The translations under genes were made by a program, and so were the position numbers. From Papaver somniferum (taxonomy: Eukaryota > Streptophyta > Magnoliopsida > Ranunculales > Papaveraceae): a stretch of DNA of 64,000 nucleotides. The notes beneath the pieces are model-generated. The model searched no databases. It worked only from the letters and a program-made list of their open reading frames with translations, and was not told where the DNA came from. Each line of letters starts with the position of its first letter. The stretch's first letter is position 1. This document shows, piece after piece, positions 1 to 11,538 of the stretch. The DNA is taken from positions 27,490,442 through 27,554,441 of the forward strand of contig NC_039367.1 of assembly GCF_003573695.1 (NCBI RefSeq). Reading direction: 5' to 3'.

Positions 1-262
1 TCGCCTTCCTCTACCTTATTATGATAGGTGAACATATCTTTGTTTCCACAGACATGTTTGGTAGCACCAGAGTCTACCCACCAATCTCTCACATTTGTTA
101 CCAAATTAACTTCAGACACCGTACCAGAAAATTCATCTTTGTTGTTTTAAACCAAATTTATTAACATTATTTTTCTTTTTAAGGTCCTTACGGTTTCTAC
201 AGTGAACCGCCATATGTCCAGTATTCCGCAAGCATATAAATCACTCTTAAGACCAGAAGCAG
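1..262 (-). pseudogene. Ty1/copia gag-protease remnant
   Basis: Read on the minus strand, the segment gives a CX2CX4HX4C-type zinc knuckle (tail GHMAVHCRNR, about 185-235) followed by the copia aspartic protease active-site region WWVDSGATKHVCGNKDMF (about 30-105). DSGAT is the catalytic motif of the retrotransposon protease, and knuckle-then-protease is the normal gag-pol order. At least two frameshifts lie within 260 bp: one base is missing inside the knuckle near 220, and another shift lies near 135. The piece is therefore dead. It runs off the left edge of the window, so reverse transcriptase or integrase could lie outside. Seen: the motifs. Known: the copia family assignment. No LTR is visible next to it. 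Confidence 0.85.
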
Positions 263-823
263 TGTCCGGAGTATTTTGGATATAGTAACTTAAACGCGAT
301 GTAAGACTTATGTTTTTTTTTTTTGTTTTTCCACAATCTATTTATTTAAGAAAAATGAACATTGCAAATACATAACATCAATAAAAATTGGAAAGATTGT
401 GTTTGACAATAATGACTGTTGATGGTCCGGAAACGGCAAAAGAGAGGAATTGTTGTTGAAGAATTGTTGGGATATACAACGGATTACTTGATACGAATGA
501 AAGAGATATAACTATTTCGATTCTGAAATCACATAAAGTTCATAGTAGAAGATGACATCAAGTTTAAAGTTAGTAACAAACATAATATGGATAACTAAAA
601 TGTTAAAAACAAACATGATATATAAACTTAGAAAGCCGTGTGACTTGAAGATGCCAATTTTGAAAACTACAATCTTAGAAAGCAACGATTCACAATACCA
701 TAATTTTTTTAATAAATATTCAACGTAGAAGATGTCAACTTTTGGTAAAGGATTTATTGACAACCTATTAATTTGAAATAGGATCATGGAGTACAATATG
801 TGTTCAAGGTTCTTTATGAGGTA

Positions 824-994
824 ATGGGTCGCCAGGTTGTATTCCAAGTGAAGGTAGGAACATATAAAAGTGACAAAATGTCCAAGATTTTTGAAGTTAC
901 CGAAGCCTTCGTTAAGACGAACTGCTGGGCAAAATACTTTGTTGAAGATTTAATGGCAGAGCTTCGCATATATACAATCCCTTCGAAAAGGTAA
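824..994 (+). pseudogene. possible RPA1-like (OB-fold) remnant in the Helitron
   Basis: A 56-codon frame opens at the ATG at 824; upstream codons in the same frame are also open but lack an ATG. It contains VVFQVKVGTYKSDKM and then SKIFEVTEAF. This spacing of an FxVKV strand followed by a FEVTxxF strand resembles the end of the C-terminal OB fold of replication protein A 1-like proteins that plant Helitrons often carry. No zinc-finger cysteines are seen, and the frame is far shorter than RPA1. The position, upstream of a Helitron 3' end on the same strand, supports the idea. It could equally be a chance frame. Confidence 0.28.
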
Positions 995-1505
995 TGGGCA
1001 CACATTTTAAATATTGTCATCTAATGGACGTTGAAAAATTACAGGAAATCATGTTACATTGGAGAGTTTGTATCATCCGTTCGATGCAAAAAAAATATTA
1101 TTTTCTGCCTATTTGGAGGGTCGACAAAATGACCATGATAGAAGAGTCAGATGGAGCGAAATAGGATCATGGGGAGACTTTTATGGACGATATTAATTAG
1201 TTGATTTCACTGAGATGAGCGATGCTGACGACATATTTCCAAAAAGTATTTAAACTTCCATGTTCATGTAGAGCATTATCTCATTATAAGCAATGAACCT
1301 AAATACAAAAGTGTCAGGAAGTTAAGATTTTATTTCTTTCGTTTGAGCAAATCTCCGGCGGTAAAATATTAAAGGAAAAAAACAAGAAAAAAAATAGAGA
1401 AAAATCCCAACTATTTTTATGAGAAACCCATATTAAATCATAAGGAGTTGATAAGTATTCAATACACAAATTATATAATATATTAAAAATGAACCAACAT
1501 CATGG

Positions 1506-1537
1506 CCCGTTCCGTTACGGCACGGGTTAAGGGCTAG
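1506..1537 (+). mobile_element. Helitron 3' terminus (hairpin plus CTAG)
   Basis: An imperfect hairpin, CCCGT-T-CCG paired with CGG-C-ACGGG around a short loop (1506-1526), is followed 8 nt later by CTAG (1534-1537), and the next base is T. Helitrons end in a 16-20 bp hairpin and CTRR and insert between A and T, so the transposon should end at 1537. Confidence 0.75.
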
Positions 1538-3143
1538 TGTATTCATGAAATAAAATAAAAGATAGTAAAAACATCTTTATAAAAAACTTGGAAGTCTTCC
1601 AAAATCTTACATATTTTGCAAGAATTTTATCAAGGCAAATATATACACAAAAGTCACCCAAAGTCTTGAAAATAGGTAAGTATGCAAAGCCTTTGAATTT
1701 TTAAGTGTACAACGAGTAACACAAACTTTAAAAGACCTTTTGACAATCCACAACGAGTAACATAAACTTTAAAAGAGATTTTAAAAGTATACAACCAATA
1801 ATACAATACTTAGTAAATCCATTAAATTCTTTGGAAATCAATAAAAGTATTTATTAAATAAACCCCTGTAAGTATGGATATTAGCACTTTGTATTTTTGG
1901 TGAGAGATTTAGATAATTTTAGAAGTTCGAGATTTGTTTCCGTTCTTCCGTAATCATGGTGAAATACACCACCTTTTTGTTATTTAAGGCAAAAGAAAAA
2001 AAAGAATTTCTCTTCTCATTCTAGAAACCTAATTTTCTCTTTTATTCGCGGCATTATTTTTTTTTTTATTACTCCTCATCAAGTTCCGCTTTTGTGGTTG
2101 CATTGTAGGATGGATGCAATGGGTGAAGATGATCGTTATCTGATTCTTTCCTTTCTGTTCTTTTTCTTATTTTATCTAATTTCTTTATGCCCTTCCTGCA
2201 TGTACTCTAGTCTCTTTTTTGTTTTGATTTTTTTCTTGATTATCAATTATCTAATTGTTTTTGCGTTTTATGGAATGAGATTTTTCAATTAAGGATGATC
2301 GGATGTCGGGGTTTGTTAATTTTTTTCTCTGGTTTGTTTAAATTTCTAATTATTTCTCTTTTTATTGGCAATTTTGTTTGGTGTACTATATATAGTTGAT
2401 GGCTATTATGTCTTCTCTGTTAAACAGCTTACGGGTAAGGCGTGCGGTGCACATCTTCTTTCAGATCGGTAAGCAAGGTGTGTAAGTCTAATCCAACCCT
2501 TGTATTTTCAAAAAAAAAATTCATTATTAAACCTCAGTTTTAATTGTATGCATGATAGTATGCTTACTTGGCATTAAATTAAAGTAGCTAGCTTTTGATG
2601 TTATGTAGCTGTGAGAATGGGAGGTACAATGCATTTTGCATGCTTTATTCTTCCGGTAAATATTTGTACTTAGATTATTTTGGCTATTACTAATGTAAAT
2701 ATTTGTACTTAGAACATACATGAAAGATCACTTGGTTAGTACCGTTTTCTTTTTGACTTGATAATTACTGTCCATGAATCATTACTCTTATGTTTTTATT
2801 TATGCAAAAATTCAGCCGAGTGTAAAATTGATAATATGGTCAGTTATTTAACTTACCCTTTGTACTACAGCTGCATCAAGAGTATTCATCAATAGGTTGA
2901 TGTCCATCAGCAAGTGCATGCCTTCACCATTACAAATAGATGCTTCTACTTCGTCTACTTCTTCATTTTACCATAATACCACAAGAATTTGCCTCCACCC
3001 TTATAAAACCCTATCTATCTGATATGTGGACCTATTCAAGGGATTATAATTTGGACATTTTCCTTCCTCCTGTACATAATTACCATTTTATTGTACTCAT
3101 GAGTAGCGCTGATTTGGCGTCAAACTCTAACGATAATTATAAT
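1538..3143. other. AT-rich stretch without a recognised gene
   Basis: Nothing recognisable is coded here. A short direct repeat built on ACAACGAGTAAC lies at about 1708-1800. The 2040-2520 part is T-rich and looks like intron or transcribed non-coding DNA. The 66-codon hydrophobic frame at 2092-2292 is explained by T-rich composition. Confidence 0.5.
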
Positions 3144-3151
3144 GATGAGGT

Positions 3152-3508
3152 TAGGGGTGCACATACCCTACCCATATCCGCCAACCCTACCCTATCCGCC
3201 AGTTTTTTAATTGTATCCTACCCTATCCACTATTTGGCAGGTAGGGTGGCGGGTAAAGATTTTCTTAACCGCCAGTAAACGGATAGGGTGGCGAGTATAG
3301 ACCATATCCTACCCACCCTATCTAGGAGTGCACATATCCTACCCATACCCGTCAACCCAACCCTACCTGCCAGTTTTTTAATCGTATCCTATCCTATTCA
3401 TTATTTGGCGGGTAGCGTGGCGGGTAAAAATTTTCTTAACCGTAAATAAACGGGTAGGGTGGCGGGTATAGGCCATATCCTACCCATCCTACCCGTTGTG
3501 CAGCCCTA
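3152..3508. mobile_element. hAT-type MITE with 8-bp target duplication
   Basis: A 357-bp element with terminal inverted repeats: left TAGGGGTGCACATACCCTAC, right (reverse complement) TAGGGCTGCACAACGGGTAG. It is flanked by a perfect 8-bp duplication GATGAGGT at 3144-3151 and 3509-3516, the length typical of hAT elements. Inside are two tandem near-copies, 3152-3322 and 3323-3508, each with its own inverted CCTACCCGCC/GGCGGGTAGG-type arms. The first copy lacks the TGCAGCCCTA right tip, so it looks like a partial head-to-tail dimer. No transposase is present. Confidence 0.85.
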
Positions 3509-3516
3509 GATGAGGT

Positions 3517-4162
3517 AGTAAATTAAATTTTCGGAGGCATGTCCACATTTCTTCTGCAGGTGTTGTGTTGCTCATGGTTTTTATTGCCTAATCTCTATTG
3601 GCTTATTATGCTCATTTGCCGAAGTGTTCTGTTGGCTACCGTGGTGGGCCTTTTTGTTTCTCATTGTTTTACGGTTAGGGATGTATAGGGATGTCAGATG
3701 TGAACTGCGATGGTCGAGGAGGTACTATTGTTTCTTAACGTTTTATTGTGGTATGATCCTTTTTGGATTTTTTCGATTAAAATTCATTTGTGTTTTCCAG
3801 TTTTCCATGTAGTAGGTAGAAGTATGCGAGGAGCGTTCCTAAATATCGTACATCAAAATTGGCTTATTCTAGACATCTTTTTCTCCCTTTTGTTTTTTTA
3901 CATATTGTTGTTGGATTTTATAGGAAAGTTGGATTATGAGATGACACCGAATAACAAGTTGCGTTCAGAAGCTTGGTGAATCAATAAATATGGACACAAT
4001 ATGGACACGTTAAAGATGACCTGGAGGTGATGTTTGGTTCAAGCTTAAATATTAACTATGCATGATGTTGGAAGATGTCACATATTTTATGACATCCACT
4101 GAACTCCTACAGACATAAATCTATAAAGTATACCCTTTATGTTTTTCATGTTCTGGTCTGCA
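3517..4162. other. no recognised gene
   Basis: AT-rich sequence between the MITE and the 171-bp duplication. Short frames at 3624-3812 and 3710-3979 overlap each other, are hydrophobic and T-rich, and have no recognisable domain. Confidence 0.4.
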
Positions 4163-4353
4163 GGTTATCATGCATAAGTTAGATTCCAGGAAGCCGCATC
4201 CATGACAGAATATTATAGGCATGGTCGTAAATATCCAAATGCAAAGGGTTGTTTCATTTCATTTTTTTAGTGAAGTGCTTTATGGAAGTAGCATAAATTA
4301 TTTTGAGTTTAAGTTATCGTAAACTTCAGTACGGGTCATCGTGCATAAGTTAG
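4163..4353. repeat. tandem duplication split by element A
   Basis: Unit 1 starts at 4163 (GGTTATCATGCATAAGTTAG). Unit 2 starts at 4334 (GGTCATCGTGCATAAGTTAG), is cut at GTTAG by element A, and resumes at 13064 with GTTAGATTCCAGGAAG, running to about 13235. The unit is about 171 bp. The locus was therefore already tandemly duplicated when element A inserted. Confidence 0.8.
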
Positions 4354-5242
4354 TGTTTGATGGTGAAAACGGTTTCTGCTGATTTTGGTATTTTCGGGTG
4401 TGTGGGTGAGAAACGAATCTAAATCCTAAACAATGTACTGCAAGGGAATACTTTAGATTCGAGAGATCAATCTGTATAAATCTGGCCTAAACCAAGAAAT
4501 GTTCGTTCCAGACTTTCTTCGGCCACAAAGTGGAGGAGAAGGGTTGGTTTTGGGGAGGGAAACGAAGAGAGTGTTGAGACCAGAATAGTTGATTCTGGAA
4601 GAGTAGTTGTTCGACGACTTATATCAAAAAGTGGGAAGCTAACAGATGGGAAAGCTAGCAAATGTTTTCTGAGTGTTGTATGCTCCTGACCAGAACTTGT
4701 TGTTCGGTGCGAATAGGTAAGACCTGTTTATACAAGTCGAAGTGAAACGTACTCTGGTCTCGTAAGAAATGGAAAACGGATGAGTAAATGAGAAGAGGTG
4801 GTAACCGATAACGCCTGGAATTGATGTTCCATAAAAGAAATCGTTTCACCATTATTCCCTATATTTACTAACCGCCTCATCCTTATGACACTGTCTTGTA
4901 ATGGGCATAGTGTACGCCGCACGCTGTAAACCGCCAAACCAATACCCAATGAGCATCCCCCACTTTGTGACATGTGTTGATGTCTCGAGTGTTTTCGTGG
5001 AAAACATATAATATATTGTTGTTGTTTGGCAAGTTGAGCTTGGGAGACTTGCTGGCTCGGCGGTGACCTTTGACGGTCGAGATTTTGCATCTTGAGAGGA
5101 AGGGTAATCGTTGATTATTGCAACCCTTCGTTTGGTAGCCAGTGGCACGAAAGCATGGCCGCCATGGCTTTAATATGGCATAGTTTAGGCGCGACCAAAA
5201 GATAGGATTTTGGAATTGTTTGGGCGCGACCAAAACTATAGC

Positions 5243-5930
5243 TTGGCGTTGGGCCAAAAGTTTCCATGCGTTAGATGGTAACCTTGGACGGATAAGATAT
5301 GCGTCTTAGATGAAAAGGTGGTCGTCGATTGTCGTAAGACTTCGTTTTGGCAGCCGTAAAGGGAAGGACGGCATGGTATGGCGCAGAAAGGTGGCTAGCA
5401 TGCCATTGGCACATGTGGCATTGCTGGCATGCCTTGGCGCGGTTTAGGCGTGGCCAAGACTAGGATTTTGGCGTTGGGAGAAAGGTTACCATGCTTGGTT
5501 GGCGACCTTGGACGGCTAAGATTTTCATCTAAGACGGAAGGATGGTCGTTGGTTGTTGCAAGCCTTCGTTTCGGAAGCCGTAAAGGGAAGGCCGACATGG
5601 TATGTCTTAGGCGCGGCAAGGTGGCTGGCGTGCCATTGTCACATGTGGCATGGCCAGCATGCCTTGGCGTGGTTTAGGCGTTGCCAAAACTAGGTTTTTT
5701 GCGTTGGGACAAAGGTTACCATCTGTTGGTTGGCGACCTTGGACGACTAAGATTTACACCTAAGACGGAATGATGGTCGTTGATTGTTGCAACCCTTCGT
5801 TTGGATAGCGGCATTGGCAACATGCTGGAGGTATGCCAATGGCGTATCCATGGCATAGCGGTATGACAATGGCATGGGGTATGGTTCCATGCTAGTAACC
5901 GCGGTATAGCGGTATGCCAGTTGCGACATG
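5243..5930. repeat. approx. 228-bp tandem repeats inside the 3' LTR
   Basis: Three phased units are marked by GGCGTTGGGNNAAAGNTTNC at 5243, 5471 and 5701, each followed by ACCTTGGACG and, where complete, GCAAGCCTTCGTTT-like text. The right LTR has only about two units (12431 and 12652). Confidence 0.8.
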
Positions 5931-6104
5931 ACCAAATATAAAATTGGGGTTGTGGAATAATTAGGTAACAACTTGCCCAAATTAGGGTTCGACGTGTAGA
6001 AACCCTAATTAGTGCGTGTAGTATGCGATGACATGGAACTTTTGGGAAACTGGCGTGTTTTGGGAAGTCAACTTAGCGACCTCTTTTGAAGCCGTAGCAG
6101 GTTT

Positions 6105-7030
6105 GGAGCAACCTGATTGGTTGACGGGAAGTGGGGCCAGCATGCTAGGCGTGGCCACACTTTCAACGCGCGGTGGCGGGTTTAGAGCGACCTGATTGGT
6201 CGATGGAAAGGGGACCGAAAGAAACATGGGGATGACCTTGTTTGGAATGCGCGTGGCGCATTTAGGGAGACCTTATTGGTCGATGGGAAGTGGGGCCGGA
6301 AAGCTAGGGCGCGGCCACACTTCCAACGCGCTGTGGAGGATTTAAAGTGACCAGATTGGTCGATGGAAAGAGGGCCGGAAAGCAACATGGGTCCGGACTT
6401 GTTTGGAATACGCGTGGCGCATTTACAAAGACCTGATTGGTCGATGTGAAGTGGGGCCAGAAAGCTAGGGCACGACCACACTCCAACGCGCTGTGACGGA
6501 TTTAAAGTGACCTGATTGGTCGATGGGAAGGGGTCCGACAAGCAAAATTGTCCGGCCTTGTTTGGAATGCGCGTGGCGCATTTTAGGTGACCTGATTGGT
6601 CGATGGGAAGTGGGTCCTGCAAGCTAGGGAGCGACCACACTTCCAGCGCGCTGTGACGGATTAAATGCAACCTGAATGGTCAATGTAAAGGGGGATGACA
6701 AGCAACATGGGTCCGGCCTTGTTTGGAATGTGCGTGGTGCATTCAGGGAAACCTGATTGGTCGATGGGAAGTGGGGCTGGAACCTAGGGCGCGTCCACAC
6801 TTACAACGCGATGTGGCGGATTTAAAGTGACCTGATTGGTTGATAGGAAGGGGGACGGCAAGCAACATGGGTCCAACCTTGTTTGGAATGCGTGTGGCGC
6901 ATTTAGGGCGACTTGATTAGTCGATGGGAAGTGGGACCGTCAAGCTAGGGCGCTAACACACTTCCAGCACGTTGTGGCGGTTTTAAAGCGGCTTGATTAG
7001 TCGATCAAAAGGGGGCCGGCAAGCAACTTG
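6105..7030. repeat. approx. 160-bp tandem array, present only in the 3' LTR
   Basis: About six units, each holding CCTGATTGGTCGATGGGAAG (near 6113, 6271, 6431, 6590, 6752 and 6911) plus a half-spaced related GATTGGTCGATGG motif and TTTGGAATGCGCGTGGCGCA. No counterpart exists between 12720 and 12735 of the other LTR. The apparent frames in this stretch (for example 6182-6670) are products of the periodicity. Confidence 0.85.
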
Positions 7031-7036
7031 GGTCCG

Positions 7037-7235
7037 GCCTTGGCGCGGAGACGTGGCTGGCATGGTTTTCCATTGGCACGGTGACGCGGCTGGCCTTGTT
7101 TGCATGCCTTGGCGCGAAGACGTGGCTGGCATGGTTTTCCATTCGCACGGTGGCGCGGATGACATGGTTGGCATGCCTTGGCACGGAGACGTGGCTGACA
7201 TGGTTTTCCATTGGCACGATGGTGTGAGAATTTTG
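7037..7235. repeat. approx. 70-bp tandem repeats
   Basis: Three units of CCTTGGCGCGGAGACGTGGC followed by TGGCATGGTTTTCCATT (starts near 7037, 7107 and 7178). The right LTR has a shorter version at about 12733-12850. Confidence 0.75.
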
Positions 7236-7439
7236 GTTTGGTAAATACATAGATGATGTCGGTCGATACTAAGGGTTCTGCCGTGGAACATGACACATGC
7301 ATATATAAAAAAAGGGTACCTTGGTAATTCTTACGAAGGCATGGTGATTGATTCAATAAATGTGCTAGTGGTCGTAGTGGCGTCATGTAAGATGTACTAT
7401 TTTACGATTTTAACCCTATGCTAAAAACCAACATCAACA

Positions 7440-7452
7440 TTAAGTCCCCTGC
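7440..7452 (-). other. polypurine tract of element A
   Basis: On the minus strand GCAGGGGACTTAA lies immediately before the 3' LTR start TGTTGATG. This is where plus-strand DNA synthesis would start. Confidence 0.65.
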
Positions 7453-10400
7453 TTAGCTCGGAACAGGAGCATTGTTGCGAGGTAAGCATAAGATGGTGAT
7501 AGGCAAGGACAAAATCGAAATGGAAAGTCATGAAAAGATGGTCAGGAAGACTCTACTAACCTTTTTCGAGAGGTAAGGAGAATTCGTGATTCTTGTGTTG
7601 GCAGCCTTGTGTAAATTCTACTCGTGGTGTTGCTGGCTAGACTGTGAAATGGTAGAGGCGGTTGCTGGTTGAGATGCAGACTGTTGGAGTCAGCTTGGAA
7701 GGGAGCCGATATCATAGACTTGGCGTGAAATGGAGCGTTGGCGTTGGTTGGCTTAAAATAGATCTGTCAGCATTGTCCGGCTTGGAATGGAGCCGTCAAC
7801 ATTGGTCGGATTGGAATGGAGCCGTAAACATTGGTCGGCTTGGAATGGAGCCGTTAGCATTGGTCGTCTTGGACTAGTGGAAATGGTGATTACGCTGGAA
7901 CTTCATCTATCGAATGGTGGTGATGGAGCCTGACAACTTTGTCTAAATTAGGGTTTGGCATGCCGAAACCCTAATTAACTCTCCTTACTAGAATCGTTGT
8001 AGAATTCTCGTACGAACTCGGATTTTGACGGTCCGCCGCTCCATATGACCGGAAAATAATTTCCTCTTTCTCTTGAGAGAATATTTAGGTTGTAAGCTCG
8101 TTAGGTAGGTGAAAACATCCCGACAGTAAAATTCAGGAAGAATTCATGAGGGATGTTGTGGGCCCGAGGTGGCGTAGTCGCGCCCAGTCATCTATTCCCG
8201 TTCATGGGTAAAGAAGGAATATTTATTCTATTCAATCTCTAAAAACTCCGTCCGCATGAAAAGAGGTATTGACCCTCTTCTGTTTTTCTGTTGTTCGTCC
8301 GGATCCGTGCTTTCGTCTGCAGTGTCTCTACAATGTATTCTAAAATTTACCAAAACTCCACTGCATTCTTGTGATGGATGAATGAAATATATACTCGTCA
8401 ACGATCATGTCAGAGCTAATCTTGGAGATTGTTGTTGCGTTATCGGTTCATCCCTGACTTTAGGTTATTCAGTGGATGGACCTTCTGATCGGGATGATGA
8501 TATGTTGTAGATGATTGTATAGTAGAAATCTTCTTTGTAGCGTGCTTTCAATGCACATGCACGGCTTCATGTTGAGAAATTCTTGCGACTCGTAAAACTT
8601 CGACAATAATGATGTTGAAATCAGAAATAACCAGGTTGAGGGGAGTGAAAGCGTCTCATGCTGGTAGTCCCCATGTGTAGCCTACTTTCATTACATCGCC
8701 TTGAATCCAGGTCCACGGGATTTGATACAAGCTTATTGTACTCTTCTGGATGTGACTCTGGGATACACATGGACGAAATATTCTGGATGGCTAAGAGGTA
8801 GAAATGAGATAATTACGTTGTTTATCGTGGCTCCCTCTGTTTCTTCAAGAAAGTGTTTCAGCCGCGTCTTTGTACTTATCTCATGAGTCTTTGATGGTCG
8901 TCGGGATGGACTGCGATAAGCAGTCCCCGGTTGTATTTTTCTTTAGTTTCTGAAGTGGTTTTCCTCTGAGCAGGCTTTGGATCCGCCGCGGCCTGATAAA
9001 GTGTTGAAAGCGTCTTCTAGACAGAGAGGCGATGATATTCTTGCGCTACAACCTTGAAGAGTAGATGACCTTGTTGTGGTTGTGGACTTTTGGTTGACTG
9101 TGTCTTCTGATCTTTGACAGTGAAAACATTATGTATATATCCTCAGTCCCCAAGTATGGTTTACATGTTTCCATCTTTATAGTGATTGCGGCTGCAGTGA
9201 AGCTCTGGTTGGTACCAAAAAATGAGCAGAAACAGTTATTGGTAGCATACGTAATCAGGAGAGACTACATTTTCGTGGGAACAAAGTTGGTTGGCTAGAA
9301 TTGTATAGGCCTCCATGGAAGTAAAAGGATTGGTTGGATGCGTAAGCGAGCCAACTTTCCACGGTCACGAGTTTTAGCGGGATGAATCAAAAAGTGGCCA
9401 TGACTACGAAGATTGGTTGGCTGCGATCATGATCCTTGACATGGGGAGCGTGGTGGCACGACCCTTTGAAGGAAGGAGTGGTGTTGAAGCGTTTTCGGCT
9501 CTTGGGGAACTTAAGGAGCCAAACGCTGCTTCGGATCTTGGAGCAGCTTATGGAGAGAACGCTGAAGCGGAGCGGCTGCTAAAGCGACCGTTGAAACGGA
9601 GCAGCTGCTGAAGCGAACGTTGAAGCGGATCCCATGCTGGAGAACGTTGGATAGGAGCCACTTCTGGATAAAACTTCGAAACGGTACCTTGAAACTCTCA
9701 GAGACTTGACGATTACAATGTTGAAGCCGAGGATTGCGTTATTCACCGTTTTTTCAAATCGACATCCCTCATGTGAACATTGTTTAGGAGTCCCCGGTTC
9801 CATCTATCGATCGTGCTTACCAGGAGAGGTTGGGGTTTGGGAACGGTTTCCCTGGCTGGAAACAGCTGCTTTCCTGATGCAGTGCGGTTGAGGGATGCAA
9901 ATATGTCTTGACACTAGGCCTTGGAGAAATATAGAGTCTCACATAACTGTTTCATCATAGAATGCACAATTTTTTGGGCGATGTCCCCAGAAATCATGCA
10001 TCTCCTTACGGGAAGAGGGTCTCTGTGAATTCAGTAGGGTTGCTGATTTCCTTTGCCTCGATTTTGGAAAAGTCGTTCATGATATTTACGTGTGATGAAA
10101 TTTATTGTTGATTCCCTTCTACTGGGCGTTCAAAAGCAACGCGACCCCCTTCATCTATAAACCCACGTCCTGCTGAAGTGCCTGCGTCGGATGTTAAAAT
10201 TATTCCTTGTCAGCTCCTCCTTGGTTTGGCGTGACTCTTATGGTGGCCGCTCCGTCAGTATTTTGAGGAAATAAGTATCTCTTTCCTAGTTATAAACACG
10301 TCTGTCTGAGCCTTATGAGAACCTTTTTTCTTTCCATCAAATCAACAGTGGTAAAAGGAGGTCAGCTTCTTCCGGGTCTTCCAGTATCTTGCCCTGATGG

Positions 10401-11507
10401 TTGAGTATCAGCGTCTCTGGTGACGGTTGGAGCTGTCATACTTGAAGAAACGTTGGGGTGGCGGAAGCGACTCTGGTTCTGGTGATCGTAGATGTACCAT
10501 GCAAAGATGGCGCGGTTTTGATCACGGGTGCTGGAGCCATGGCGCTGTTTCGAAGAGTGAGGATGACGCTGCTTTGGCTGGTTGTAGAGCGGAGAAGATG
10601 ACGCTGGAAGGATGCAAGATGCTGGCCATGAAAATGTGTAAGCTTCCGACGCTGGAAGTATGCAAGATATTAGCGCTGGATCGGCTTGGAATGGGCGCTG
10701 GCTTAGCGTGGGCGCTATCTTGGCGCGGCGCTGGATTGGCGTGGAGAGGACTGTTGGGCACCGTGAGGCTTGTTCTTGCGGGCTCAGTTGTCTCTTTCCA
10801 TACGTGGCTCAAATAGAAAATCCTTTTCTTATTCAAATTCAAAAAGTGGTATGCCTATAAAAGGGGTCGGCTCTCCTCTTTTATTTGAAAGGCAGATGAA
10901 ACGCCTGGTTTATGGTTTTGATTTTCTGCATTTTTTGGGTTGATAGTCAACTGTTACCCATGAGGGTTTAGATTATTATTTGGAATAAACTGTTTTAGAA
11001 TGATGATGGATTTTGGTTATGATTGTAAGTGACGCAAACATCCCAGGAAAACCATGGAACCTTGAGACTTGCGTGTTAGTAGAGAGCATGGGATGAAACA
11101 TAACATGGCTATCAGTTTTATTATTCTCGTGAAAATTTGAGGTAGTAAACCATGTATTTAGTCTAAGCAAGACTTACTCGGTTTTTCGGATCTCCTAATG
11201 AAAAGTGAATCTTCTGGGTGTAAGTCCGAGTTTTTTGGGAAGAACCGATGTGATTGTGGAAAGTCCCCCGTCGTTAATGAGTCACCTGATAACCGAGTCG
11301 TTGATCCTTGGGTGGATCATTTGCTTCTAATCTCTGAGAAGTCCCCAATCATCCCTTGTTGTGTTATGACTGGTAATCGGGTCGTCTGGTAGCGGAGTCG
11401 TCCGCCCGGTAACTGAGTCGTCGATCTTTGAGTGTTACGCTTGCTTCTACCGCCTTGATTTCCGGGTCGAAGCATGAGATCGATGGTCGAAAATTGGCAT
11501 TGTAACA
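7453..11507. other. interior of element A, no recognisable protein domains
   Basis: No gag, protease, reverse transcriptase, RNase H or integrase motif was found on either strand. It holds short minisatellites (7768-7870; about 9540-9640 with GCTGAAGCGGAGC-type units; about 10590-10760 with GACGCTGGAAG-type units). Frames such as 10427-10816 and 10522-10842 overlap in opposite senses and come from the repeats. Confidence 0.6.
7768..7870. repeat. approx. 31-bp minisatellite
   Basis: Four imperfect units of GGCTTGGAATGGAGCCGT followed by A/T-ACATTGGTC inside the interior of element A. Confidence 0.75.
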
Positions 11508-11508
11508 T
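11317..11508 (-). CDS. short frame at the gag position of element A
   Basis: A 63-codon frame opens at the ATG at 11508, 10 nt beyond the primer site, where a Tat gag would begin. It is basic and polar (RPGNQGGRSKRNTQRSTTQ) with no recognised domain, then stops. It may be a leftover N-terminus of gag or a chance frame. Confidence 0.22.
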   Translation of the reverse strand: MLQCQFSTIDLMLRPGNQGGRSKRNTQRSTTQLPGGRLRYQTTRLPVITQQGMIGDFSEIRSK

Positions 11509-11517
11509 AAAGATCAA

Positions 11518-11536
11518 TTTCCTACTATGGTCGCCA
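11518..11536 (-). other. primer binding site of element A
   Basis: The minus strand reads TGGCGACCATAGTAGGAAA two bases after the LTR end. It resembles the TGGCGCCGTCTGTGGGAA type used by Tat-lineage elements. The tRNA was not identified. Confidence 0.6.
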
Positions 11537-11538
11537 AT

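Larger units (their letters stand above)
263..1537 (+). mobile_element. Helitron 3' portion (5' end not located)
   Basis: The right boundary is a classic Helitron terminus (see 1506-1537). The 5' TC end could not be found, so the start given is only the end of the copia scrap. No Rep/helicase motif is visible. The only coding trace is a short RPA-like frame at 824-994. The rest is AT-rich with no recognisable gene. Confidence 0.45.
4354..7439 (-). repeat. 3' LTR of element A (expanded)
   Basis: 3,086 bp, against 1,525 bp for its partner. The outer parts align: the first about 1,400 bp and the last about 400 bp correspond to 11539-12720 and 12730-13063. The excess comes from one additional copy of a roughly 228-bp repeat and an array of about 160-bp units that the other LTR lacks. 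Confidence 0.85.

Noticed and set aside
2092..2292. Hydrophobic 66-codon frame as a small membrane protein
   Set aside because: Phe/Leu/Ile content follows from T-rich DNA; no promoter, homology or conserved motif was seen.
6182..6670. 162-codon minus-strand frame
   Set aside because: It lies wholly in the approx. 160-bp tandem array and shows repeated low-complexity text. Overlapping frames exist on the same array.
5243..7235. Regular repeats that could suggest a CRISPR-like or satellite array
   Set aside because: Units are tandem and contiguous with no unique spacers, lie inside an LTR, and the genome is eukaryotic.
10427..10842. Overlapping frames of 129 codons (plus) and 106 codons (minus)
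   Set aside because: They occupy the same repeat-rich interior of element A in opposite senses, with no known domain; the frame comes from composition.
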